The notes under the pieces were generated by a model. That model saw nothing but the letters and a program-made list of their open reading frames with translations, had not been told where the DNA came from and did no database searches. Positions 57,000 through 64,000 of a stretch of DNA of 64,000 bases are shown piece after piece. The position numbers and the translations under genes were made by a program. Position 1 is the stretch's first letter. Every line of letters starts with the position of its first letter. Origin of the DNA: Candidatus Obscuribacterales bacterium (GTDB lineage Bacteria > Cyanobacteriota > Vampirovibrionia > Obscuribacterales > Obscuribacteraceae); the NCBI GenBank assembly GCA_019752635.1, contig JAIELX010000112.1, positions 1-64,000 of the forward strand. The letters run 5' to 3'.

Positions 57000-57086
57000 A
57001 GTCTAGCTCCTGTCTGCCGGTTAGTCTCCGGAGCCTTTTCCGGATTAATCGATAGATACCACGCAGCGCGACTCTTTAATCCAAAC

Positions 57087-57770
57087 CTAGTTATTGTCCG
57101 CGTCAATCTCGTCCCACATTGATTCGGCGTCTTCAAGGGAAGCATCCTCCGAGGGCGTGGCACGGTGGTTGTTCTCCAGCGAATCGATCAAGCTTAGTTG
57201 CTGCCGAAGAACATCTTCATGCAGGGCTATAAGGGACAGCAAGGCCGCGTCATTTCTGCTTTGCTTCAAGCAGTCCATTATGCGTTGCTGACCGACAAGT
57301 ATCAGTCTGGACAGCTGAAGCTCGAACTTTTCAAAATCTTCGTCGGCAGCTTCGCTTAGCAAGGAAAGAAAGCGTTGACGGTCATCATCTTGAACCGCCA
57401 TCTTGACGACGCGCAGAAGGAACTCCTGCTCGCGATCAGACAAGGTCCCGTACTCTGCAATCCATAAGCATTCACCGCGAGCCAGCAGGTAACTGCTTCG
57501 CAGTTTCATGAGGTTAGTTTGCCCGAAAGCAACAACTTCCGGACTATCCGGGGTTGTTTCCGCCTCGTAAATCAGGCGGATCAGTTTGAGGTCTCCTTCT
57601 GGAATGCCTAATTCCTCAATGACATCGTCAGGGGAAATGTTCAGCATTATCCTGATGGCCGCTTCGTAAGCTAAGGGTTTAGCCGTTTCGGAAAACTCAT
57701 ATGGCTGAACCTGGTCGCCTCGGGTTTTTTGCTGTGCCACAGTCTCGCTCTCCAGTACCTCAGGATTCAC
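57087..57770 (-). CDS. Acidic cytoplasmic protein of unknown function
   Basis: The product is 227 residues, GTG start with GGGTAC close upstream. The protein is soluble and acidic, mostly helical. A winged or HTH-like segment is possible around ISPDDVIEELGIPEGDLKLI. The tail (SLEDAESMWDEIDADNN) is very acidic. No family recognised. Same orientation as the small membrane proteins upstream of it. Confidence 0.6.
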   Translation of the reverse strand: MNPEVLESETVAQQKTRGDQVQPYEFSETAKPLAYEAAIRIMLNISPDDVIEELGIPEGDLKLIRLIYEAETTPDSPEVVAFGQTNLMKLRSSYLLARGECLWIAEYGTLSDREQEFLLRVVKMAVQDDDRQRFLSLLSEAADEDFEKFELQLSRLILVGQQRIMDCLKQSRNDAALLSLIALHEDVLRQQLSLIDSLENNHRATPSEDASLEDAESMWDEIDADNN

Positions 57771-57810
57771 GTACCCGAAGCGTGGAAAGACAAATCACCT
57801 TTGGCGGAAT

Positions 57811-57972
57811 TTAGTCGCAGGTGATTTTTCGAGCTGCCTTGAGCTTGCGCAGCATCGGATTGCAGAGGTGATCGAGAGTGCCGGTTATTGTTGACACTAT
57901 TTCGTCGCCCATCATCATCCAAACTATTAGGGCGACCAAAGCAACCATTGCTGTTGCATGAATGAAAAACAC
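57811..57972 (-). CDS. 53-residue membrane protein A
   Basis: GTG at 57972 has GGAG 8 bases upstream (ACTGGAGAACTATC). The product has one hydrophobic helix at ~3-21 (ATAMVALVALIVWMMM) followed by a basic amphipathic tail (MLRKLKAARKITCD). It ends at 57811, 40 bases before the acidic-protein gene begins. Its size, ribosome site and hydrophobic profile support a real small gene. No family recognised. Confidence 0.55.
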   Translation of the reverse strand: MFFIHATAMVALVALIVWMMMGDEIVSTITGTLDHLCNPMLRKLKAARKITCD

Positions 57973-58085
57973 GATAGTTCTCCAGTTACTGTACTGAGTG
58001 AAGACAGCTTCTATGCAACTGTCTGAGGAACTTGCCGTTGACGGTGGCTGCCGGAGAAATCGTTCTCATTGCGAAGTGCGCGCTG

Positions 58086-58247
58086 CTACTGGCTGTCTAA
58101 CCAAGCCGAACGCAGGCACTTGTAAGCTATGCACGAATAAACAACCATCACGATCATCATTGCTAGCTCCGGGCTCTTCAAAACGGATTTGAAGACCGGC
58201 TTACAGATGAGGTCGATCCAAAATATACCTAAGCTTGTTCCTGGCAT
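58086..58247 (-). CDS. 53-residue membrane protein B
   Basis: ATG at 58247; the ribosome site is weak (AAGAAGC about 8 bases away). The 53-residue product has an N-terminal part with Cys and Lys (IDLICKPVFKSVLKS) and a hydrophobic helix at ~28-42 (LAMMIVMVVYSCIAY), then a short basic end (KCLRSAWLDSQ). It has exactly the same length as the neighbour at 57811-57972, but the helix lies toward the other end. No family recognised. Confidence 0.45.
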   Translation of the reverse strand: MPGTSLGIFWIDLICKPVFKSVLKSPELAMMIVMVVYSCIAYKCLRSAWLDSQ

Positions 58248-58485
58248 ATGAGGTGCTTCTTGTAGCGTGGGAACGCTCCAACTCCCTTTGTGTGACTGCG
58301 TGGATATGATGCATCGGGAGCGACTAAGAGCCGGTTAAGACCAAAATACAAACTTTATTTTGCGCAATATCACTTCCGGGACTTGTGGTAGAAGCGTTTT
58401 CGGCATCGATTCCAGGGCGTTGGTCAGTACGGCTCGCAATAACCTTTAGGAAGTGAGGATCAGCAGTTTCTGAAGGGCTTCTTAT

Positions 58486-59220
58486 TTAGTCTGGCCATGC
58501 TTGTTGTGGCTCTCTTGTCCCGGCGACGAACAGGTGAATCAAGGTCAGTCCTGCCAGGAAGCCGCCGATATGCGCTGCATATGCAACACCTCCTCCTCCT
58601 GATTGCGAACCAAGAAAGCCTAAACTGTCCACAAGTTGGAATAAAATCCAGGACCCGAGCACAACCATGGCAGGTACATGCATGATTTGACGAAGGACTA
58701 ATACCGTTACTCGCTTTTTCGGATAGAGGCAGATGTAGCCGCCCATAACACCGGATATAGCGCCGGAAGCCCCAAGACAGGGAATGTACAGGTTCTGATC
58801 CATGAGCTGGCTCATAATCACATGGCTCAATCCGGCCACAATGCCGCACAATAGATAGAAGCCTAAGTACCGTAAATGACCCATGCGATTTTCGAGATTG
58901 TCTCCGAAAATCCATAAATAGAGCATGTTTCCGCCGATGTGCGCTAAGCCTCCATGCATGAACATAGAGGTCAGCAGAGTCACATACGGGTGAACCGGGG
59001 TGGGGCTCAAGTACAAGTTGCCGCTGCTGGTTTGAATGCTTCCGCTAACGTCCTGCCCTGTGAGTATCTCTTTCGGCACTGTTACGAATGCTGCATTGAA
59101 TTCGTTGTCCGCCCCCATTTGTTGGAAGAGAACGAAAACTAGGACGTTGAGTGCGATTATTCCGTAATTGATGAACGGAGTGATGCGAACTTCGCTGTTA
59201 TCGTCGGAGAGAGGAAACAT
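58486..59220 (-). CDS. Rhomboid-family intramembrane serine protease
   Basis: The product is 244 residues from ATG 59220; the ribosome site is poor and the frame is open further upstream, so the start may be off. Six helices. GASG at 150-153 carries catalytic Ser152 and AHIGGFLAG carries His217, so the Ser-His dyad is complete. MFMHGGLAHIGGNMLYLWIF is the family's substrate-gate motif. Cleaves membrane-protein helices; targets unknown. Confidence 0.92.
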   Translation of the reverse strand: MFPLSDDNSEVRITPFINYGIIALNVLVFVLFQQMGADNEFNAAFVTVPKEILTGQDVSGSIQTSSGNLYLSPTPVHPYVTLLTSMFMHGGLAHIGGNMLYLWIFGDNLENRMGHLRYLGFYLLCGIVAGLSHVIMSQLMDQNLYIPCLGASGAISGVMGGYICLYPKKRVTVLVLRQIMHVPAMVVLGSWILFQLVDSLGFLGSQSGGGGVAYAAHIGGFLAGLTLIHLFVAGTREPQQAWPD

Positions 59221-59780
59221 GGCACTGCTCGGTAACCTTTCCCCTCTTATCGTACCAGAAGAGATTCTGCTTGTCTGAAGTGCTGGACAAATCGATTCTG
59301 ATACCTGATCGAGGGACACAGCTTCGCCGGATGGTGTGGCAGATTGAGCATATAGTATGAAACCATATATGGTGTGGCCACGCGCTCGTTCTTTGAGCTG
59401 ACAAAAGTTTCTAAGTCGGCTTTGAGAGTCAATTTAAGGTGATTGATGGCGAATGATTGCGATTGATCGTGGGAATTAGCACAAACAATAATTCTGCAGT
59501 TAGTGCACTGGTGAAGCGCTCATGTGTAGCGGAGTTTGCTTGGACTGTCGAAGGCGATTGCTCTAATTGTGAGCGCGTGTGCAATTTGCACACAACCAAG
59601 CTCATGCGTAAAAGTAAGATGTAGTGCGGGACTTGGCGCACGGCAGAATGTCGTGCGGAATGCTCCGCTTCATCCGTGGTGCTCAATGATTTGGCTTTGG
59701 GAACCACGGCTGAACTGGCGCGTCGAATTTTTCAGAGAGCACCAACTCAGTTAGAACGAAACTGTACAGGAGGAGTCCAA
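59221..59780. other. Divergent intergenic region
   Basis: About 560 bases between the rhomboid start and a small exported-protein gene. A minus frame (59429-59707) is open but without a ribosome site or family features. No RNA gene or strong promoter seen by eye. Confidence 0.35.
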
Positions 59781-60125
59781 ATGAATAAACTAGTAATGGC
59801 TGGACTCGCTGCTGCTTTTCTGGGCGCATTGTTCGCCCCGGTAAGTAATGCTTGCGATGACCTACACACCAGCTCCTTTACTGTGTCAAGCCCTGTGACG
59901 ATAGATGCATGCGACCCATGTGCTACTGCCGCACCGCTTGTACTCGAAAGACAAATTGTTGCGCCGGTATTGGTTGAGCACGAGATGACCTCGCCTGTGA
60001 TCATTGATCGCAGCTGTTCGTCGCCTGGAGTGCTTGAGAGAAACGTATCCATGCCAGTTCTGCTCGAACGAGATAACAATCTTATCGACTTCGATTCGCC
60101 TATCCTGCGTTTCGGCTTGTTCTAA
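59781..60125 (+). CDS. Small exported protein with five 10-residue repeats
   Basis: ATG at 59781 follows GGAGGAGTCCAA, a very strong ribosome site. The product has 114 residues with a signal peptide (LVMAGLAAAFLGALFAPVSNA, cleaved before CDD). The mature part is SPVTIDACDPCATA and then five consecutive 10-residue units of the form P-hydrophobic(3)-E/D-R/H: APLVLERQIV, APVLVEHEMT, SPVIIDRSCS, SPGVLERNVS, MPVLLERDNN. The pattern suggests a small beta-structure with Pro at each turn. Five Cys in the mature part could form disulfides. No family recognised. A terminator follows. Confidence 0.75.
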   Translation: MNKLVMAGLAAAFLGALFAPVSNACDDLHTSSFTVSSPVTIDACDPCATAAPLVLERQIVAPVLVEHEMTSPVIIDRSCSSPGVLERNVSMPVLLERDNNLIDFDSPILRFGLF

Positions 60126-60164
60126 ATTGAACAGTGGTCGATAAATAGGGATCTATAGAAATAT

Positions 60165-60203
60165 GGGCCGGTCCGGAGTTCAAATAGAACTGAGGACCGG
60201 CTC
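60165..60203. terminator. Extended hairpin terminator, probably bidirectional
   Basis: GCCGGTCC pairs with GGACCGGC, then AGTTC with GAACT after a 2x2 internal loop, closing on AAATA. On the plus strand TCATATTTGTTTTG follows. It serves the 10-residue-repeat gene and, on the minus strand, the epimerase gene. Confidence 0.8.
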
Positions 60204-60220
60204 ATATTTGTTTTGCCGCT

Positions 60221-61126
60221 TTATTTAACTCCGCTTACAGAGGGCTGATCGCATGAAGCATCAATGTCATCTGCAACTCTGGAGCGACGGGGGATCCACG
60301 CAAGTTCCTTGCGCGCCAGCGATGAGTCTACATCTTGATCAAGGGCTAGTCCTGCCGCAAATCCGCCCAAGAACTTCAGCGCTTCGTCTAGTGTCCATGC
60401 TGCGGTCTTACCAGGGCAACCGATGGCTCGCGCAATGCTTTCTGCTACTTCGCGCACCGTTACGGTCTTTTCGTTGGTCGCATGGTAGAGGGAGCCAGCT
60501 TTGGCTTTCTCTACCGCCAGTAAATACAAATCGGCCAAATCGTCAACATGCACAACCGGCCAACGATTGTTACCAGTGTCGATGTAGCGAGCTTGCTTTT
60601 CCTTCTTCGCCATTTCGATAAAATCGTTGACGATGCCACCATTTTGTCCGTATACAATTCCCGGTCTGAGCACTATGGTTCGAATGCCGTTACGGGCCGC
60701 ACTCAAGACTTCCTGCTCTCTTCCTACTCGCCATTCGACAAGTTTGATCGGATTCAACGCAGACCGCTCTGTAGCAGCCGTAGTCGTGTTTCCTATAACC
60801 CAGATGCCACTGGTATAGACAAACGGCTTGTTGGAGCCCTCTAGAGCTTTCAGAATGGCATCAACTGCTGCCTGGTCTTGCTGGTTCACATCGCGCTCGT
60901 AATCAGCAGCGGCATGAATTACGGCGTCGGCCGCTGACGCGCTTTCCGCTAAAACCTGCTGGTCACTCATTTCGCCCCGAACCGGAATGTACCCGAGAGC
61001 CTTAATTTCAGCCTCTTTTTCAGCGCTTCGAGTGAGCGCATGAATTTCGTAACCGTTCTCTTTGAAAACGCGCGCTACTGCGGAGCCAATGTATCCTGTT
61101 GCTCCTGTAATAAATAACTTCGGCAT
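60221..61126 (-). CDS. NAD(P)-dependent epimerase/dehydratase-family protein
   Basis: The product is 301 residues, ATG with AGGAG 7 bases upstream. The Rossmann nucleotide site is GATGYIG at 8-14, followed by ALTRSAEKEAE. AVIHAAADYERD and FVYTSGIWVIGN are the usual strands of atypical extended SDRs, and VVHVDDLADLY is the family's substrate-side motif. The YxxxK catalytic pair is not clear, as in NmrA-like or atypical members. Substrate unknown. Confidence 0.85.
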   Translation of the reverse strand: MPKLFITGATGYIGSAVARVFKENGYEIHALTRSAEKEAEIKALGYIPVRGEMSDQQVLAESASAADAVIHAAADYERDVNQQDQAAVDAILKALEGSNKPFVYTSGIWVIGNTTTAATERSALNPIKLVEWRVGREQEVLSAARNGIRTIVLRPGIVYGQNGGIVNDFIEMAKKEKQARYIDTGNNRWPVVHVDDLADLYLLAVEKAKAGSLYHATNEKTVTVREVAESIARAIGCPGKTAAWTLDEALKFLGGFAAGLALDQDVDSSLARKELAWIPRRSRVADDIDASCDQPSVSGVK

Positions 61127-61254
61127 GAGCTTTCTCCTGATTCATTCGCTCGCGCTACTTGTCGTGTGCGGTTGCTTTTCAATGAACGTGTAATTGTACA
61201 GCACCCGGAGGGGCGCTTGTAAAGAATAGATCGATCTCTTGTTACCCGGCACAA

Positions 61255-61288
61255 AGAAGCGGAAGTACTTTGGAGTACTTCCGCTTCT
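61255..61288. terminator. Perfect 15-bp hairpin
   Basis: AGAAGCGGAAGTACT and its perfect complement flank TTGG. The plus tail is CATTCTTATTTC and the minus tail TTTGTGCC. It most likely ends the proline-rich gene at 61346-61642, 58 bases after its stop. Confidence 0.75.
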
Positions 61289-61345
61289 CATTCTTATTTC
61301 GATGCGTGCTTCAATACTTCGTTGTCGGAGCAGTGGCAGACAAAG

Positions 61346-61642
61346 TTAATCGTTTTTCTGCCAAGTTACAGGATAAGGACCTTCCGGTTCCCTCTGTCCC
61401 GGGGGCGGTTCCGGTATGGCGGGCGCCGGGGCTGGAACTGGCAATGGTTCCGTGCATGGAATGTGCGGCTCTTCGATCGGCGGGACCGGCACCGGGGATG
61501 GACCCGGAATCGGAGGCTGCGGACTCGGCGGTGTCGGTTCCGGATCCGGCTTCGATGTCGATCCTGAGCCAACTCTGTCGGATCTAAGTCCGAAGGTCTC
61601 CGATTTGCCGGGGCGTCCGTTCAATCTGTTATCGCTAAACAT
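61346..61642 (-). CDS. Small proline-rich protein
   Basis: The product is 98 residues, ATG with GGAGGGAAAACA upstream. The start MFSDNRLNGRPGKSE resembles that of the repeat protein at 19618-20187, and the leaders are nearly the same. Residues ~30-90 are Pro-rich (PEPTPPSPQPPIPGPSPVPV, later PVPAPAPAIPEPPPG). There is no signal peptide. No family recognised. Confidence 0.6.
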   Translation of the reverse strand: MFSDNRLNGRPGKSETFGLRSDRVGSGSTSKPDPEPTPPSPQPPIPGPSPVPVPPIEEPHIPCTEPLPVPAPAPAIPEPPPGQREPEGPYPVTWQKND

Positions 61643-61696
61643 TGTTTTCCCTCCACCACAAATGTACTGCTCCAGGCGCGTAGTTCATTCTTGAGC

Positions 61697-62233
61697 TTAG
61701 GAAGCGCGACGATGGTGGTGCTCGTTGGCGACCATCATCTTGTGAATGTCTGTTGCTCCATGATCTTTCAAGACTTTTTCCGCTTTATCGATCATGTCGT
61801 GATCCTGGCTATGGGCAGCAACCAGCACGTTGTCTCCTTGTAGCTTGTCGGCATAAATCTTGGCTTCGTACTCTGGAATGCCAAAACCGACTAGTCCACC
61901 TGTGACGCCGCCGAGAGTAGTGCCCAGTGCGATGCCGCTTAGCGCTGCCATGATTGGTCCTGCTGCAATGAATGCCCCCAGTCCGGGAAGGGCAATAATC
62001 CCGATTCCGGCCAGCCACCCGAGCGCTCCCCCGATCAAGCCTCCGGTGCCGGCACCGAGAGCTATTCCTTCGGGTGCTTTTGTACTATTCTCATGTCCTA
62101 AATCTTTGATTCCACCCTTGTCCGGGTAGAGCAGGGATATATCGTCCTTGGAAAAACCAAGCAATTTCAGGTCGTCAACTATTCTTATAGTCTGCTCGTA
62201 ACTTTGCGCAAGTCCCAATAGTGCATGTGACAT
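61697..62233 (-). CDS. Glycine-zipper stress-type protein (YflT/general-stress-like N-terminus)
   Basis: The product is 178 residues from ATG 62233 (GGAGGCAGAT directly upstream). The N-terminal ~40 residues are a small alpha/beta unit (YEQTIRIVDDLKLLGFSKDD, ISLLYPDKGG). A long glycine-zipper hydrophobic region follows (GGLIGGALGWLAGIGIIALP, then LGTTLGGVTGGLVGFG), then GIPEYEAKIYADKLQGDNVL and a His-rich end (NEHHHRRAS). This layout is seen in bacterial general-stress proteins annotated DUF1269- or YflT-like; the exact family is unsure. Confidence 0.65.
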   Translation of the reverse strand: MSHALLGLAQSYEQTIRIVDDLKLLGFSKDDISLLYPDKGGIKDLGHENSTKAPEGIALGAGTGGLIGGALGWLAGIGIIALPGLGAFIAAGPIMAALSGIALGTTLGGVTGGLVGFGIPEYEAKIYADKLQGDNVLVAAHSQDHDMIDKAEKVLKDHGATDIHKMMVANEHHHRRAS

Positions 62234-62245
62234 ATCTGCCTCCAA

Positions 62246-62558
62246 TGAACGTGATCGCTCAAAGCAAATGTAGAGTTAGTGCGTACGTCCTCTATTCAAG
62301 GACCTTGTGCGTAGTGGATACCGAAGTGTGGTACGCACATCGCGCTTATTTGGTGCCACTGAAGATGACACCGCTGCATATGAAGGGGTTCCGATTGAAA
62401 CCTACCCGTACGTGTAAAGCCCCTTGGAACGGTGCTTCTGCGTGGACATGCGTCCTTTTAGATGCTGTCTGGACAAAGTCCCGGGGAACTTAGGTATTGC
62501 TCTGATCGCCCAAGTAACTGTGATTGATGTGAATCACAAAGCTGGAGGATTCGAGAAC
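62246..62558. other. Divergent intergenic region
   Basis: About 310 bases between the stress-type gene and the YeaQ-like gene. No gene, RNA or clear promoter recognised. Confidence 0.35.
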
Positions 62559-62819
62559 ATGGATATTTTAGGGTTTCTCATTTTTCTGGTTGTAGCAGCT
62601 GTGTGCGCCTGGATCGCTGACCTGGTAGTACCAGGCACAATACCAGGTGGATTTCTAGTTTCTGCAGTCGTAGGCGTAATCGGGGCTTGGATGGGTACAG
62701 CACTCTTCGGTAATTTTGGACCGTCGTTGGGTGGTGTATCCGTATTATCCGCTATTATCGGTTCCGGGGTATTGATCTTTGCCTTGGCTCTTATTTCACG
62801 TGGACGAGCACGAGTTTAA
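62559..62819 (+). CDS. GlsB/YeaQ/YmgE-family small membrane protein
   Basis: The product is 86 residues from ATG 62559 (GGAGG 10 bases upstream). Three hydrophobic helices: FLIFLVVAAVCAWIADLVVP, then GGFLVSAVVGVIGAWMGTAL and LSAIIGSGVLIFALALI. The GxxG pattern and the GTIPGGF turn are those of transglycosylase-associated (GlsB/YeaQ) proteins, often induced by stress. Its neighbour at 61697 is also stress-type. Confidence 0.85.
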   Translation: MDILGFLIFLVVAAVCAWIADLVVPGTIPGGFLVSAVVGVIGAWMGTALFGNFGPSLGGVSVLSAIIGSGVLIFALALISRGRARV

Positions 62820-62841
62820 GGCATGGTTGGCGGCATCTCAG

Positions 62842-63204
62842 TTACGTGACGCTGCCAGCTGGTTCCGGCTGGCGTTCAGAGGCTAGATCTTCCCCTGGCA
62901 TCAGTGCTGAATCTACCGGTGCTTTTGTGAATCTCGCGAAGAACTTCTGTAAATCGTCCATATAGGTAAAAACCACTGGCACTACCACTAGTGTCAACAA
63001 AGTGGACGTAAAGAGCCCGCCCACCACGGCAATTGCCATTGGTGCGCGGGCTTCTGATCCTGAGCCCAGTCCTGCAGCAATTGGCATCATGCCAGCGAGC
63101 ATCGCTGTTGTGGTCATAAGAAATACTCGGGCAATTCGTCTCGTTTGCTCATCCAATGAGCGGCCTTCTCTCTGCTGGTCGGTCGATACCCTGATGTAGC
63201 CAAT
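62842..63204 (-). pseudogene. C-terminal fragment of an RND (AcrB/HAE1-type) efflux pump
   Basis: About 120 codons are left from a protein of over 1,000. QQREGRSLDEQTRRIARVFL, then MTTTAMLAGMMPIAAGLGSG and GGLFTSTLLTLVVVPVVFTY are the last transmembrane helices of RND pumps. An in-frame stop at 63205-63207 ends the similarity upstream; no RND sequence precedes it. The rest of the gene and the periplasmic adaptor are missing, so it cannot work as a pump. Confidence 0.8.
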
Positions 63205-63616
63205 TCAGGCGGGCTGCTATTCTGCTTCCTTGGCAAAGGATGATTCCTCCTTCAAGAATTTTTCAATGCGAGCGCGCGAAAACAGAAAGTTGCCGCGAGA
63301 ACGATTCGAGACCATGTCGAACAATCCCCCCAAGGGCACCAAATTCGATGGCTCGCCCAACGGAAGATTCAAGACTTTCCACAACCAAAGTTTTAGCAGA
63401 ATGCGTCGAACAATACAAATGGAGGGCACCCGTATATCCCTATGACGCGGGGCTCTAAAGCTTTTTAGTGAAGCTAAGTTGTTTCCTTCGGCAGCCTGCC
63501 GACTCAAATACTCCAAACTCTTACTCTAAATATGAGTTGTTATTGTTGAAAAATACGTGAATATTTTTTCGATTAGCTTGGCCGATGATTCCGCAACTTT
63601 CCGAAAGCTGTCCGAG
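63205..63616. other. Region without a supported gene
   Basis: About 410 bases. Two short ORFs overlap on opposite strands (63230-63445 plus, 63217-63516 minus). The minus one contains LFSRARIEKFLKEE, faintly like an excisionase-type HTH, but neither has a ribosome site good enough to call. This is the breakpoint side of the RND remnant. Confidence 0.3.
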
Positions 63617-63976
63617 TTATTCCTGGAAGTGTTGACTGTTCGGTACTGAACAACGGGCGAAGTCAAAGATTTGGCCGGACTTTTTCTTGATTCGCAATCC
63701 ACGCTCTAACAGCGGCTCGGCAGCGGCATAGTTTTGCTGGGCAATATAGACGTCACTTAAACTCAGCAGAGCTTGCGCGACATCCGGGCGCTGAGAACCC
63801 AGCAGTTTCTCTCTAATTTGCAAAACTCGCTCAGAGGCGCGCAATGCTTCGGCGTAATTTCTGAGCGCAAAATAAAATGCGTAGCCCGAAAAATTCTCGC
63901 ACATCTCTGCGCTTTCGCGACCATAATTGATGGTGTCAAGGTCTTTCGGACTGAGAACTAAGGCAAGTAACGCCAA
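63617..63976 (-). CDS. TPR-repeat protein fragment
   Basis: The frame is about 119 codons from a TTG at 63976; an in-frame stop lies a few codons upstream, so this is a short protein or a remnant. Two TPRs are clear: LRNYAEALRASERVLQIREK and YIAQQNYAAAEPLLERGLRI. The last 15 residues drift. It resembles the C-terminal part of longer TPR proteins. It is at the edge of the window, so a frameshift beyond my view cannot be excluded. Confidence 0.5.
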   Translation of the reverse strand: MALLALVLSPKDLDTINYGRESAEMCENFSGYAFYFALRNYAEALRASERVLQIREKLLGSQRPDVAQALLSLSDVYIAQQNYAAAEPLLERGLRIKKKSGQIFDFARCSVPNSQHFQE

Positions 63977-64000
63977 AATCGAAGCGTCTCAAGTTTTTCT

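Noticed and set aside
59429..59707. A 92-codon minus ORF upstream of the 10-residue-repeat gene
   Set aside because: No ribosome site, no hydrophobic or domain pattern; likely chance.

Overview
The window looks like a chromosomal piece of a non-photosynthetic relative of Cyanobacteria (Melainabacteria/Vampirovibrionia type, perhaps Obscuribacterales); this is inference. Cyanobacterial-type proteins are an IctB-like O-antigen-ligase-family protein next to a DUF4330 protein, an HflX with the long N-terminal domain, a HAS-barrel protein and a DUF2203 protein. They occur with a Gram-negative envelope (Skp/OmpH, heptose-kinase-like protein, RND remnant) and an aminofutalosine-synthase-like MqnE (futalosine menaquinone route). 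No photosynthesis gene, rRNA, tRNA, CRISPR array or intact transposon was seen.

Layout. 1-15.2 kb: one giant repetitive, glycine/threonine/asparagine-rich secreted protein on the minus strand, running off the left edge and broken by an apparent one-base frameshift near 12.86 kb. 15.4-18.9 kb: a secreted von Willebrand A protein, a small HTH/zinc-ribbon protein and a frameshifted TPR gene. 19.6-24.5 kb: a proline-rich repeat protein, an OmpR-type response regulator convergent with a histidine kinase/TPR operon, and a tiny Asn/Trp/Arg-rich secreted protein. 24.6-34.4 kb: mqnE, a DUF4870 membrane protein, a NurA-domain protein, a cytochrome c/copper-monooxygenase/redoxin fusion, hflX, skp, DUF2203 and a cyclase. 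34.5-36.7 kb: a tyrosine-recombinase remnant and a divergent TetR/O-methyltransferase pair with two clear palindromes. 36.8-45.9 kb: IctB-like, DUF4330 and a second giant secreted protein. 46-56.5 kb: pyrE, a PfkB sugar kinase with a long extension, secreted and membrane proteins, slipin, rsmB-fmt, a lone PotB-type permease and a HAS-barrel protein. 56.5-64 kb: small membrane and surface proteins, rhomboid, an NAD-dependent epimerase, stress-type membrane proteins, a truncated RND pump and a TPR fragment.

Theme. Much of the window serves the cell surface: two giant proteins that share a recognisable N-terminal block, a VWA protein, several short repeat-rich exported proteins, envelope biogenesis factors and TPR scaffolds. 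Housekeeping genes lie between them. Several genes are decayed or frameshifted (TPR, integrase, RND, giant 1), so this is a fluid region or the assembly has single-base losses.

The most unusual items are the shared N-terminal block of the two giants, the domain order of the redox fusion protein, a pair of 53-residue membrane proteins, a secreted protein built of 10-residue repeats, and a short ORF overlapping the start of hflX. Coordinates and translations were read by eye; no database search was run.
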